From Clostridiales bacterium (GTDB taxonomy: Bacteria > Bacillota > Clostridia > Oscillospirales > Oscillospiraceae): a stretch of DNA of 64,000 bases. The position numbers and the translations under genes were made by a program. The notes below the pieces were generated by a model, which ran no database searches, was not told where the DNA came from, and saw nothing but the letters and a program-made list of their open reading frames with translations. Location of the stretch: positions 62,001-126,000 of the forward strand of contig SFGJ01000002.1 of the NCBI GenBank assembly GCA_004557655.1, written 5' to 3'. Shown in pieces: positions 24,743-32,941 of the stretch; within the stretch, counting starts at the first letter, position 1; each line of letters opens with the position of its first letter.

Positions 24743-25264
24743 GTGCTTACGCGGTTCAGTGACTATCTTGTTCCGCTGCTGCTGGCGGGAGCGGCCCTGT
24801 ACGCCCTGTACCGTCGGGTGGATGTATTTTCCGCCCTGACCACCGGGGCGGGAGAGGGATTGTCTGTCATTGTGCGCATTCTGCCGCCGCTGGTGGCCCT
24901 GCTGACGGCGGTGTATATGCTCCGCGCCAGCGGTGCTTTGGAGCTGCTGACGCATGCGCTGACCCCGGTATTGACCATTTTGGGCATACCGCCGGAAACC
25001 GTGGGTCTGCTGCTCATCCGCCCCGTCAGCGGCAGCGGAGCCCTGGCGGTGGGCAGCGAGATCATGCAGACCTATGGGCCGGACAGCACCGTGGGCCGCA
25101 CGGCGGCGGTGATGCTGGGCAGCACGGAGACCACCTTCTATACCATCGCCGTGTATTACGGCGCCGCGGGGATCCGCCGCACCCGCCACACCATTCCGGC
25201 GGCTCTGGCGGCGGATATAACAGGATTTTTAGCCGCCGCCTGGACGGTGCGCTGGATGTTTTAA
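24743..25264 (+). CDS. spmB: Spore maturation protein B
   Basis: 173-residue partner of SpmA with the same Gate-domain fold. Seen are YRRVDVFSALTTGAGEG, the IRPVSGSGALAVG signature and GSTETTFYTIAVYYGAAGIRRTRH near the end, all characteristic of SpmB. A GTG start at 24743, directly after the spmA stop, was chosen because the protein then begins at the conserved LTRFSDYLVPLLL; its ribosome site is weak, so coupling to spmA is likely. This shows the organism is a spore-former or recent descendant of one. Confidence 0.95.
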   Translation: MLTRFSDYLVPLLLAGAALYALYRRVDVFSALTTGAGEGLSVIVRILPPLVALLTAVYMLRASGALELLTHALTPVLTILGIPPETVGLLLIRPVSGSGALAVGSEIMQTYGPDSTVGRTAAVMLGSTETTFYTIAVYYGAAGIRRTRHTIPAALAADITGFLAAAWTVRWMF

Positions 25265-25267
25265 ACA

Positions 25268-25307
25268 GGAAAAAGCCGCCCACCATCTGCAGATGGCGGG
25301 CGGCTTT
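25268..25307. terminator. Terminator between spmB and argS
   Basis: AAAAAGCCGCCCACCATC pairs with GATGGCGGGCGGCTTT around TGCA; serves both convergent genes. Confidence 0.9.
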
Positions 25308-25318
25308 GAGATCCTGTC

Positions 25319-27061
25319 TTACATTTTCTCCGGCGCGGAGCAGCCGATAAGCTCCATGCCGTTTTTCAGCACGCTGCGGGCGGTGTCCGCCAGCAGCAGT
25401 CGGGCCTTCAGCAGCTCCTCCGCCTCGCCCTTGATGCGGCAGGCGTTGTAGAACTTGTGGAAGGCGGCGGCAAGCTCCGTGAGGTAGCGGTTGATGAAGC
25501 TGGGGTCGTAGTCCCGTGCGGCCAAACGAACGATGTCGCAGTAGCTTGCGATCTGCTTGATGAGGGCCAGCTCCGTGGGGTCGGTGAGAAGGGAGAAGTC
25601 CACGGCGTCGGGGTTGGGCACAGCGCAGCCATCGGCAGCCAGATTCTTCAGCAATGTGCAGATCCGGGCATGGGCATACTGCACATAGTACACGGGATTC
25701 TCGCTGTCCTCCCGGACGGCCAGACCCAGATCGAACTCCATCTGGGTCTCGGGCTTGGCATTGAAGAAGTAGCGGCAGGCGTCCACGGGCACCATATCCA
25801 GCAGGTCGGTCAGAGACACGGCTTTGCCGGTGCGCTTGGACATCCGCACGATCTCGCCGTCCTGCACCAGCTTCACCAGCTGCATCAGCACGATGTCCAG
25901 CCGGTGCTCACCGTCCAGACCCAGTGCGTCCATGGCGCCCTTGAGCCGGGCCACATGGCCGTGGTGGTCGGCACCCCAGATATTGATGACCTTGTCGAAG
26001 CCGCGAACGGCAAACTTATTGCGGTGATAGGCGATGTCGGCGGCAAAGTAGGTGTAGAATCCGTTGGCCCGGCGCAGGACATCGTCCTTCAGCCCCAGCT
26101 TTTCGATGGCCTCGTCGGACTTGCCGGCGGCCTTGAGCTGCCGGGCGAGGATCTCACTGGTCCTGAGCCACAGGGCGCCGTCCTTCTCATAGGTGCAGCC
26201 GCGGCGGGTCAGCTCCGCCACGGAGTCAGCCACATAGCCGCTCTCATGGAGGCTGGACTCGAAGAACCACTCATCATACGCAATGCCGTACCGGGCCAGG
26301 TCGGCTTTCATCTTGGGGATGTTGTGCTCCAGACCGAACCGGGCCAGCGCATCGTGGCGGGTCTTTTCGTCCGCATACAGCACCTCGTCGCCGTGGGTGT
26401 CGGCATAGAGCTGTGCCAGCTCCCGGATGTCATCGCCGTGGTAGCCGTCCTCCGGGAACTCCACGGCATCCTCCCCCCGAAAGATCTGGAAATACCGGGC
26501 CTCCAGGCTCTTGGCAAATTTCTCGATCTGGTTGCCGGCGTCGTTGACATAGAACTCCCGCCACACATCTGCGCCCGACTTTTTAAGCACCGAGGCCAAA
26601 GTATCCCCCAACACGCCGCCCCGAGCGTTGCCCATGTGCATGGGGCCGGTGGGATTGGCGGAGACGAACTCCACCATGTACTTCTTGCCCTTGAGCATAT
26701 CGTTTTTGCCGTAGTCCATGCCCTCGGTCTGCACGGCGCGGACGGTTTCGCCGAACCAGCGTGTGCCCAGGGTGAAGTTCAGGAAGCCCGGACCGGCCAT
26801 GGCGGCGGATGTGAAATAGCTGCCCTCCAGCTCCATATTGTCCAGCAGGATCTGGGCCACCTCCCGGGGATTCTTCCGCAGAGCCTTGGCCGCCGCCAGA
26901 CAGAAGGTGGTGGTGTAGTCGCCGTTGGCGGTATCCTTGGGGATCTCCACCGAGGGCCGCACGGGGCACTGCGCCGGCAGCAGACCGGCGTCGGCGGCCT
27001 TTTGATAGGCCCGCAGTGTCAGATCCAGAACCTGATCCTTGGCATTTTGTATCATATTCAT
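25319..27061 (-). CDS. argS: Arginyl-tRNA synthetase
   Basis: 580-residue class I synthetase that charges tRNA-Arg. The N-terminal additional domain (about 1-100) reads the tRNA elbow; the HIGH-like motif is PTGPMHMGNARG, and the KMSKS counterpart is VRMSKRTGKAV. The C-terminal DALR anticodon-binding domain ends the protein (FHKFYNACRIKGE, ARLLLADTARSVLKNGMELIG). ATG 27061 has AAGGAG 9 bases upstream. It follows a ywiB-like gene, the same order as B. subtilis. Confidence 0.97.
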   Translation of the reverse strand: MNMIQNAKDQVLDLTLRAYQKAADAGLLPAQCPVRPSVEIPKDTANGDYTTTFCLAAAKALRKNPREVAQILLDNMELEGSYFTSAAMAGPGFLNFTLGTRWFGETVRAVQTEGMDYGKNDMLKGKKYMVEFVSANPTGPMHMGNARGGVLGDTLASVLKKSGADVWREFYVNDAGNQIEKFAKSLEARYFQIFRGEDAVEFPEDGYHGDDIRELAQLYADTHGDEVLYADEKTRHDALARFGLEHNIPKMKADLARYGIAYDEWFFESSLHESGYVADSVAELTRRGCTYEKDGALWLRTSEILARQLKAAGKSDEAIEKLGLKDDVLRRANGFYTYFAADIAYHRNKFAVRGFDKVINIWGADHHGHVARLKGAMDALGLDGEHRLDIVLMQLVKLVQDGEIVRMSKRTGKAVSLTDLLDMVPVDACRYFFNAKPETQMEFDLGLAVREDSENPVYYVQYAHARICTLLKNLAADGCAVPNPDAVDFSLLTDPTELALIKQIASYCDIVRLAARDYDPSFINRYLTELAAAFHKFYNACRIKGEAEELLKARLLLADTARSVLKNGMELIGCSAPEKM

Positions 27062-27074
27062 GGCAATAAACTCC

Positions 27075-27503
27075 TTACTCTTTCTTTAGAAACAGGCTGA
27101 CCCGCAGCGCGCTCACGGGCTGCATTCCAACCAGCAGCATATATTCCAGCACCACCGAGCCGTCCCTGCGTCCGGCCAGGTCCCATTGGACCTCCTTGGT
27201 CTTCACATTCAGGGTCAGGGTGCCCCGGGGGGTTTTGATCTGGGTGGCGGTGACGGCCTCCGGGTCCAGCAGCAGACCGTATCCCTCGCCCTCGTTGACC
27301 ACAATGGCCCGGCGGGTATCCGCCTCCAGCTTGATGTCGGAGCGGAGGCGGGACTTTTCATCCTCGCAGTTCACGGCCTCGTAATTCAGGTGCCAGCCAT
27401 ACTCGGTTTTCTCTATAGAGGCGGTGCCCTCCATTCGGATCACATCCTCCACACCGCCGAACACGCTGCGGCTTGCCACCCGGATCTGTGCGGTTCCTTC
27501 CAT
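27075..27503 (-). CDS. YwiB-like DUF1934 beta-barrel protein (142 aa)
   Basis: A small cytosolic protein with alternating beta-strand pattern, lipocalin-like (DUF1934). There is no catalytic motif or membrane segment; the function is unknown. ATG 27503 has AAGGAG 6 bases upstream and is preferred to the in-frame ATG at 27527, which would overlap murI. It lies 10 bases after the murI stop and 13 before argS. ywiB-argS adjacency is conserved in Bacillus, supporting the family call. Confidence 0.85.
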   Translation of the reverse strand: MEGTAQIRVASRSVFGGVEDVIRMEGTASIEKTEYGWHLNYEAVNCEDEKSRLRSDIKLEADTRRAIVVNEGEGYGLLLDPEAVTATQIKTPRGTLTLNVKTKEVQWDLAGRRDGSVVLEYMLLVGMQPVSALRVSLFLKKE

Positions 27504-27513
27504 ATCGTTCTCC

Positions 27514-28326
27514 TTAATACCGGTCAATATCCACCGGCAAAACGGGCTTTGTCAGTTCTTCCTGTAAAAACTGCCGTGCCATGGTGCCAAAATCCGAGGG
27601 CTGGTCGCTGGCGTACAGGGTGGCGTCGCCTGTTCGGCCTTCCGCCAGCATCCCGCCGCTGTGCAGCGCCTGCCGCATGGATCGGGCGGCCTCAGCGCCG
27701 GCGTTGATGAGTGTTACCTCCGGCCCCATGACCTGACCGATGACCTCCATCAGCAGGGGATAGTGGGTGCAGCCCAAGATCAGGGTATCCACTCCCGCCT
27801 CCTGCATAGAGGACAGATATTCCCTCGCCACGGTCTCGATGACCACGTCGCCGGGCTTATAGCGGCCATTCTCCACCAGGGGCACGAACAGGGGACAGGC
27901 CCTGGCCACCACCTCCACCGAGGGATCCATCCCGGCGACGGACGTCTCATAGGCTCCACTGCGGACGGAGGCGGCGGTGGCGATCAGCCCCACCCGCTTA
28001 TTCCTCGTCAATTCCACAGCTCTGCGGCAGGCAGGCTCCACCACGCCCAGAATGGGCAGGTCATTCTCCCTCTGCAGCTTGGGCAGACAGGTGGTGGACA
28101 CGGTGCCGCAGGCCACCAAAATGGCCTTGATGTCGAAGCTCCGGAGAAAATGCACATCCTGGCGGGCGTATTTCAGCAGGATCTCCTCTGAGCGCCCGCC
28201 ATAGGGGACACGGGAAGTGTCCCCGAAGTATATAATGTTTTCAGAGGGGAGGAGATTTCGCAGTTCCCGCACGGCTGTAAGGCCGCCCACGCCGGAATCG
28301 AATACGCCCACTGGCCGCTGATCCAT
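27514..28326 (-). CDS. murI: Glutamate racemase
   Basis: 270-residue enzyme making D-glutamate for peptidoglycan. Both catalytic cysteines are in place: Cys in LVACGTVSTT (about residues 71-76) and in LGCTHYPLL (about 183-190), with the opening VGVFDSGVGGLTAVREL and YFGDTSRVPYG loop. Length is normal. It is the first gene of the murI-ywiB-argS minus-strand set and starts 45 bases from a divergent gap. Confidence 0.96.
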   Translation of the reverse strand: MDQRPVGVFDSGVGGLTAVRELRNLLPSENIIYFGDTSRVPYGGRSEEILLKYARQDVHFLRSFDIKAILVACGTVSTTCLPKLQRENDLPILGVVEPACRRAVELTRNKRVGLIATAASVRSGAYETSVAGMDPSVEVVARACPLFVPLVENGRYKPGDVVIETVAREYLSSMQEAGVDTLILGCTHYPLLMEVIGQVMGPEVTLINAGAEAARSMRQALHSGGMLAEGRTGDATLYASDQPSDFGTMARQFLQEELTKPVLPVDIDRY

Positions 28327-28493
28327 GCCGATTCACCTCAAATCAATCATACTAACCAATCAATTATACTATGGATCGTCGTCCATCACAAGGAAAAAAT
28401 GGTGCGCCTGCCCATTTTTTTCAGTGGCAATTTCTCTTCTCTTCTGCTATACTGAAACGCAACAGGGAAGCAAAACGGCAAGGAGGTGCCTGT

Positions 28494-28907
28494 ATGGAGC
28501 TTAAACTGACGCAAAAGCAGTTCCGGCGGCTGCTGGATCTGGTATATATCGGCAACTGGGTGCTCAATTCCACCCGGGGAGACGATCGCATCCGGGACTA
28601 TGACCATGTGGAGAGCCTGGTATTCTCCCATTGCCTGGAAAATGGCATGGCCAAGCTGACGGAGTTGTATGAGGGAGAGCTGATCCCCTCCCGTGCCTTT
28701 GCCGAGGGGGGCATCCACGAGGCCATCATGGCCTATGAGGACAATGTGTTCTTTGAGATCCTGGCCCAGGAGCTTGCCCTGCGGGATCTGGACGATCCTC
28801 CCGTCACGGAGGAGAATTATGACGAGGTCATGGAGCGGATGAACGAGTATCTGGGGGAGTTTCAGCGCCACGGCACCGACCATGTGACGGTGGAGATGGA
28901 CGATTAA
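28494..28907 (+). CDS. Conserved hypothetical protein (137 aa)
   Basis: Family not recognised. AAGGAGG is 7 bases before ATG 28494. The protein is acidic and probably all-helical: a basic N-terminus (MELKLTQKQFRRLLDLVYIGNW), a segment NSTRGDDRIRDYDHVESLV, then mostly Glu/Asp-rich helices ending DDD-like. No signal, membrane segment or Cys-rich motif. It is transcribed alone, with a TATACT box at 28448 and a terminator at 28917. Probably a cytosolic protein; no function is proposed. Confidence 0.75.
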   Translation: MELKLTQKQFRRLLDLVYIGNWVLNSTRGDDRIRDYDHVESLVFSHCLENGMAKLTELYEGELIPSRAFAEGGIHEAIMAYEDNVFFEILAQELALRDLDDPPVTEENYDEVMERMNEYLGEFQRHGTDHVTVEMDD

Positions 28908-28916
28908 AACGCGGAT

Positions 28917-28947
28917 AAAAAAGAGGAGGGCGACCTCCTCTTTTTCC
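28917..28947 (+). terminator. Terminator of the 28494 gene
   Basis: AAAAAGAGGAGGG pairs with CCTCCTCTTTTT around CGA. Confidence 0.9.
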
Positions 28948-28980
28948 GTCCCTGTTGGAACAGTCATGCACTGCCGATCC

Positions 28981-29002
28981 GCACCGGTGTACGCACCGGT
29001 GC
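28981..29002. repeat. Short palindromic repeat
   Basis: GCACCGGTG occurs twice in direct order (28981-28989, 28993-29001); because CACCGGTG is itself a palindrome, the unit also forms a 9-bp hairpin. Intergenic, role unknown. Confidence 0.5.
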
Positions 29003-29043
29003 AAAATCCCGCCTGCCATCGCGCCGTAGGGCACCGCGCCTTT

Positions 29044-30273
29044 TCACACCACTTGGAACAAAAAGAACTTCAGATAATCCGTTTCCTCCACGCCCCAGAG
29101 AATGGGATGGTCGCAGCACTGCTGCCGCTGCTCGATCTGCCTTAGCTGTACCCCGGCGTCCCGGGCGGCGCTGCGAAGCATGGCCATGAACCGCTCCGTG
29201 GAGGCGAAATGGCTGCAGGAGCAGGTGGCCAGGTATCCGCCCCGAGGCAGCAGCTTCATGGCCCGGTAATTAATCTCCTTGTACCCGGCCATGGCGCTGT
29301 CGATGGTCTTTCGGCTCTTGGTAAAGGCCGGGGGGTCGAGGATGATGAAGTCAAATTTTTTCGGCTCCTTCTCCAACTGGGGCAGCAGGTCAAACACAAT
29401 GGCGGCCCTGCATTCCATCACATCCTCCAGTCCATTGAGCCGGGCGTTTTCCGCTGCGCACTCCACGGCGAATTCCGACACGTCCACCGCCGTCACATGC
29501 TTGGCGCCGCCCTTGGCGGCGTTGAGGGCGAAGGAGCCGGTGTGGGTGAAGCAGTCCAGCACCGTCCGGCCCCTTGAGAGCCTTGCCACCGCCTGCCGGT
29601 TGTATTTCTGATCCAGAAAGAAGCCGGTTTTCTGACCGTTGATGAAATCCACCCGGTAGCGGATACCGTTTTCCACAATGTCCGCCCCCGTCAGCGTCGG
29701 CTCCGGCTCACCGGGCAGGCAGAACCAGCCCTTGTTCTGGGCAAGCCCCTCTTTCTTCCGCAGGGATACATCGTTGCGCAGGTATATGCCGGCAATGTCC
29801 TGCCTGTCCTGCCGCAGCACCCGGGCCAGAATGGGCAGCAGCCGCTCTTGGATGCGCTCCATGCCCAAGCTCAGCACCTGCACGGAGAGCACCGGGCCGA
29901 ACCGGTCCACCGTCAGTCCCGGGAATCCGTCCGCTTCCCCGAAGATCACCCGGCAGCAGTGCAAGTCCTCCGGCTGCATGACGCTCTTGCGGTAGTCCCA
30001 GGCATACTGCACCCGCCGCTGCCAGAAGGCGTCGTCAAACCGGTCATTGGCGTTGCGGGAGAGCAGCCGGCAGCGGATGAGGGAATGGCTGTTGTAGAAT
30101 CCGGTGCCCAGATAGGCTCCCTTGCCGCTTACGATGTCCGCCAGACCTCCGTCCCGGATGCTTTCGTCTGCCTCCGTTACCTCCGCGGCATATACCCACG
30201 GATGCCCTGCCGCCAAAGCACGCTCCCCCTTCCGGGTGACACGCACCTGGGGATAGGGCCTTTCTGCCTTCAT
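29044..30273 (-). CDS. RlmI-like 23S rRNA (cytosine-C5) methyltransferase
   Basis: 409-residue class I rRNA large-subunit methyltransferase of the RlmI/RlmK-like group. An N-terminal PUA-type domain (KGERALAAGHPWVYAAEV, residues about 10-80) recognises RNA; the C-terminal Rossmann domain has KTGFFLDQKYNR, the SAM-binding DCFTHTGSFALNAAKGGA and the catalytic-loop ILDPPAFTKS. The exact target (for example C1962) is inferred from family. ATG 30273 has GGGAG 6 bases upstream; the longer open frame has no site. Divergent from the amidase gene at 30377. Confidence 0.9.
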   Translation of the reverse strand: MKAERPYPQVRVTRKGERALAAGHPWVYAAEVTEADESIRDGGLADIVSGKGAYLGTGFYNSHSLIRCRLLSRNANDRFDDAFWQRRVQYAWDYRKSVMQPEDLHCCRVIFGEADGFPGLTVDRFGPVLSVQVLSLGMERIQERLLPILARVLRQDRQDIAGIYLRNDVSLRKKEGLAQNKGWFCLPGEPEPTLTGADIVENGIRYRVDFINGQKTGFFLDQKYNRQAVARLSRGRTVLDCFTHTGSFALNAAKGGAKHVTAVDVSEFAVECAAENARLNGLEDVMECRAAIVFDLLPQLEKEPKKFDFIILDPPAFTKSRKTIDSAMAGYKEINYRAMKLLPRGGYLATCSCSHFASTERFMAMLRSAARDAGVQLRQIEQRQQCCDHPILWGVEETDYLKFFLFQVV

Positions 30274-30306
30274 ACGCACTCCCGCCTTTCTGAGAAAAAT
30301 CAATTC

Positions 30307-30335
30307 ATTGTAGCACATTCCCGGCGGGATTGCCA
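30307..30335 (-). promoter_or_regulatory. Promoter of the RlmI-like gene
   Basis: Minus strand TGGCAA (30330-30335), 17-bp spacer, extended -10 TGCTACAAT (TACAAT at 30307-30312). Confidence 0.55.
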
Positions 30336-30376
30336 TATACATAGGAGGAGAAATTGCAAGCAGGGAGGCCATCTTT

Positions 30377-31120
30377 ATGCCGAAGATCTTTTTAAGCCCC
30401 TCCACACAGGAATATAACCAGTATGTCACCGGCGCGGGCAGCGAGGAATACTTCATGAATCTCCTGGCGGATGCCATGGAGCCGCTGCTGCTGGCCAACG
30501 GCATCCAGTACAGCCGCAACGACCCCCAGGGCACCGCCGCCGACGCTATCCGGCAGGGCAATGCGGGGGACTATGACTTTTACCTCTCTCTTCACTCCAA
30601 CGCCTCCGGCGCGGGCAGCGAGGGACAGAACCGGGGGATCATCGCCTTTTATTATCCCGGCAGCGCAAACGGCCGGCGGGCGGCGGAGCTGTTTGCGGCG
30701 GCTCTGCGGGAGATCTATCCCCTGCCCAACCAGGTGACCACCAGATCCACCACCACCTTGGGCGAGGTGCGCCGTACCAAGGCTCCGTCGGTGCTGCTGG
30801 AGATCGGCTACCATGACAACACCGCCGACGCGGAGTGGATCGAAAGCCATATCAGCATCATCGCCCAGACCCTGGTGCAGGCCATGACGGAGTATTTCGG
30901 ACTGCCCTATGTCTATCCCGGCCCCAGCCAACCGGGCCTGGCCGTGACGGATTCCGGCGGCCCTGTCAATCTCCGGGACTATCCCTCGGCGGAGGGGGAG
31001 ATCCTTGTGCAGATCCCCAACGGCGCCACCGTCACGGTGTTCGGCCAGTATCAGGGCTGGTATGTGGTGCTCTACGGGGAGACCATCGGCTACGCCAACT
31101 CCGCCTTTATCCGGCTTTGA
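30377..31120 (+). CDS. N-acetylmuramoyl-L-alanine amidase with SH3 domain
   Basis: 247-residue peptidoglycan amidase: Amidase_3-like domain at about 1-180 and a bacterial SH3 domain at about 185-247 (VNLRDYPSAEGEILVQIPNGATVTV). Visible active-site pieces are SLHSNA and VLLEIGYHDN (catalytic Glu). The usual first zinc ligand, in GHGG, is replaced by FLSPSTQEYN, as in a subgroup seen in sporulation and phage lysins. No signal peptide: release by mother-cell lysis or another route is implied. GGGAGG is 8 bases before the ATG. Confidence 0.88.
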   Translation: MPKIFLSPSTQEYNQYVTGAGSEEYFMNLLADAMEPLLLANGIQYSRNDPQGTAADAIRQGNAGDYDFYLSLHSNASGAGSEGQNRGIIAFYYPGSANGRRAAELFAAALREIYPLPNQVTTRSTTTLGEVRRTKAPSVLLEIGYHDNTADAEWIESHISIIAQTLVQAMTEYFGLPYVYPGPSQPGLAVTDSGGPVNLRDYPSAEGEILVQIPNGATVTVFGQYQGWYVVLYGETIGYANSAFIRL

Positions 31121-31153
31121 GCAAAATTCTTATCTCTTCACAGGCATTTTCCC

Positions 31154-31182
31154 TTGACAGCCGCGTGAAATGCGTTTAATAT
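31154..31182 (+). promoter_or_regulatory. Promoter of rny
   Basis: TTGACA (31154-31159), 17-bp spacer, TAATAT (31177-31182); the leader is about 105 bases. Confidence 0.85.
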
Positions 31183-31293
31183 TAAAAAGGATATGCACCC
31201 GAAAGATCAGGGGGTCTTTTTGGTTGTTTTCTACACTCAAACGGGAGACCGTTTCACAAGAATTTATACACATTTACAGGAGGTTGACCAATC

Positions 31294-32844
31294 ATGACCA
31301 CAGTTGGCTACATTGTAGCGGCTGTTGCGGCTGTTATTGCGCTTCTGATTGGCTTCCTTGTCGGCATTCAGTACCGCAAAAAGGTAGCGGAAAAGGAAAT
31401 TTCCAGCGCTGAGGATGAGGCCAGGCGCATCATCAACGAGGCGATCAAAAGCTCCGAGAGCAAGAAGCGCGAGGCTCTGCTGGAGGCGAAGGAAGAGATC
31501 CTGAGAAACCGTGCGGAATACGAGAAGGAAGTTAAGGAGCGCAGAGCGGACCTGCAGAAGCAGGAACGCCGTCTGCAGCAGAAGGAAGAGAACATCGACC
31601 GCAAGACCGATGCCATCGAGAAAAAGGAGGAGGCTCTGGCCGAGAAGCACGAAGCCCTCCTCAGAGAACAGGATGAGATCAAGCTCATCAAGCGCAGCCA
31701 GACCGAGATGCTGGAGCGCATTTCCGGCTTCACAGCCGAGCAGGCCAAGGAATATTTGATCCGGCAGGTGGAGTCGGAGGTCACTCACGAAACCGCCATG
31801 AAGATCAAGGAGATCGAGGCCCGTGCCAAGGACGAGGCCGACCAGCGTGCCCGTGAGATCGTGGCCACCGCCATCCAGCGCTGTGCCGCGGACCATGTGG
31901 CTGAGATTACCGTCAGCGTGGTTCCCCTGCCCAATGACGAGATGAAGGGCCGTATCATCGGCCGCGAGGGCCGCAACATCCGCACACTGGAGACGCTCAC
32001 CGGTGCCGATCTGATCATCGACGATACGCCGGAGGCCATCACCGTGTCCTGCTTCGAGCCGGTGCGCCGCGAGGTGGCCCGCCTGGCGCTGGAGAAGCTC
32101 ATTGCCGACGGCCGTATCCATCCCACCCACATTGAGGAAATGGTGGAGAAGGCCCGCCGGGAGGTGGACGCTGTCATCCGCGCCGAGGGCGAGCGTGCTA
32201 CTCTGGAAACCGGCGTGCGAGGCGTGCATCCGGAGCTGCAGAAGCTGCTGGGCCGCCTGCATTACCGCACCAGCTACGGCCAGAATGTGCTGCAGCACTC
32301 CATCGAGGTGTCCCATATCGCCGGCATGATGGCGGCGGAGCTGGGCGCCGATGTGGCCGCCGCCAAGCGTGCGGGTCTGCTGCACGATATCGGCAAGGCC
32401 GTTGACCACGAGATGGAGGGCACCCACATCCAGCTTGGTGTGGAGTTCTGCCGCAAGTACAAGGAAAAAGAGGACATCATCCACGCCATCCAGGCCCACC
32501 ACGGCGACGTGGAGTGCAAGACGCTGGTAGCCTGCCTGGTGCAGGCGGCGGATGCCGTTTCCGCTGCCCGTCCCGGCGCCCGGCGTGAGAATCTGGAGAA
32601 CTATATCAAGCGTCTGGAGAAGCTGGAGGAGATCACCGGCGACTATCCCGGCGTGGAGAAGAGCTATGCCATCCAGGCCGGCCGTGAAGTTCGTGTCATG
32701 GTCAAGCCCGAGCAGGTGTCCGAGGACCAGATGGTGATCCTGGCCCGTGAGCTGGCCCGCCGTATCGAGAGCGAGCTGGAATACCCCGGCCAGATCAAGG
32801 TACACGTATTGCGTGAAACCAAGGTTGTGGAGTACGCCAAGTAA
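31294..32844 (+). CDS. rny: Ribonuclease Y
   Basis: 516-residue membrane-tethered endoribonuclease that begins much of mRNA decay in Firmicutes. One N-terminal helix (about 3-25), a long coiled coil rich in Glu, Lys and Arg (about 30-190), a KH RNA-binding domain (GRIIGREGRNIRTLE) and an HD domain with LLHDIGKAVDHE. AGGAGG precedes ATG 31294. It is followed by ymdB, as in B. subtilis, though a terminator and a new promoter intervene. Confidence 0.97.
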   Translation: MTTVGYIVAAVAAVIALLIGFLVGIQYRKKVAEKEISSAEDEARRIINEAIKSSESKKREALLEAKEEILRNRAEYEKEVKERRADLQKQERRLQQKEENIDRKTDAIEKKEEALAEKHEALLREQDEIKLIKRSQTEMLERISGFTAEQAKEYLIRQVESEVTHETAMKIKEIEARAKDEADQRAREIVATAIQRCAADHVAEITVSVVPLPNDEMKGRIIGREGRNIRTLETLTGADLIIDDTPEAITVSCFEPVRREVARLALEKLIADGRIHPTHIEEMVEKARREVDAVIRAEGERATLETGVRGVHPELQKLLGRLHYRTSYGQNVLQHSIEVSHIAGMMAAELGADVAAAKRAGLLHDIGKAVDHEMEGTHIQLGVEFCRKYKEKEDIIHAIQAHHGDVECKTLVACLVQAADAVSAARPGARRENLENYIKRLEKLEEITGDYPGVEKSYAIQAGREVRVMVKPEQVSEDQMVILARELARRIESELEYPGQIKVHVLRETKVVEYAK

Positions 32845-32856
32845 ATCGAATCATAA

Positions 32857-32894
32857 AAAACACCGCCTATGTGCTTGCGTATAGGCGGTGTTTT
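32857..32894 (+). terminator. Terminator of rny
   Basis: AAAACACCGCCTAT pairs with ATAGGCGGTGTTTT around a 10-base loop. The loop contains the -35 box of the next promoter. Confidence 0.88.
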
Positions 32895-32904
32895 GATATA
32901 TAAT
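32875..32904 (+). promoter_or_regulatory. Promoter of ymdB and following genes
   Basis: TTGCGT (32875-32880, in the rny terminator loop), 18-bp spacer, TATAAT (32899-32904). Confidence 0.6.
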
Positions 32905-32941
32905 AATAGGACAAGCACTGAAAAACGGAGGAATGTACGCC

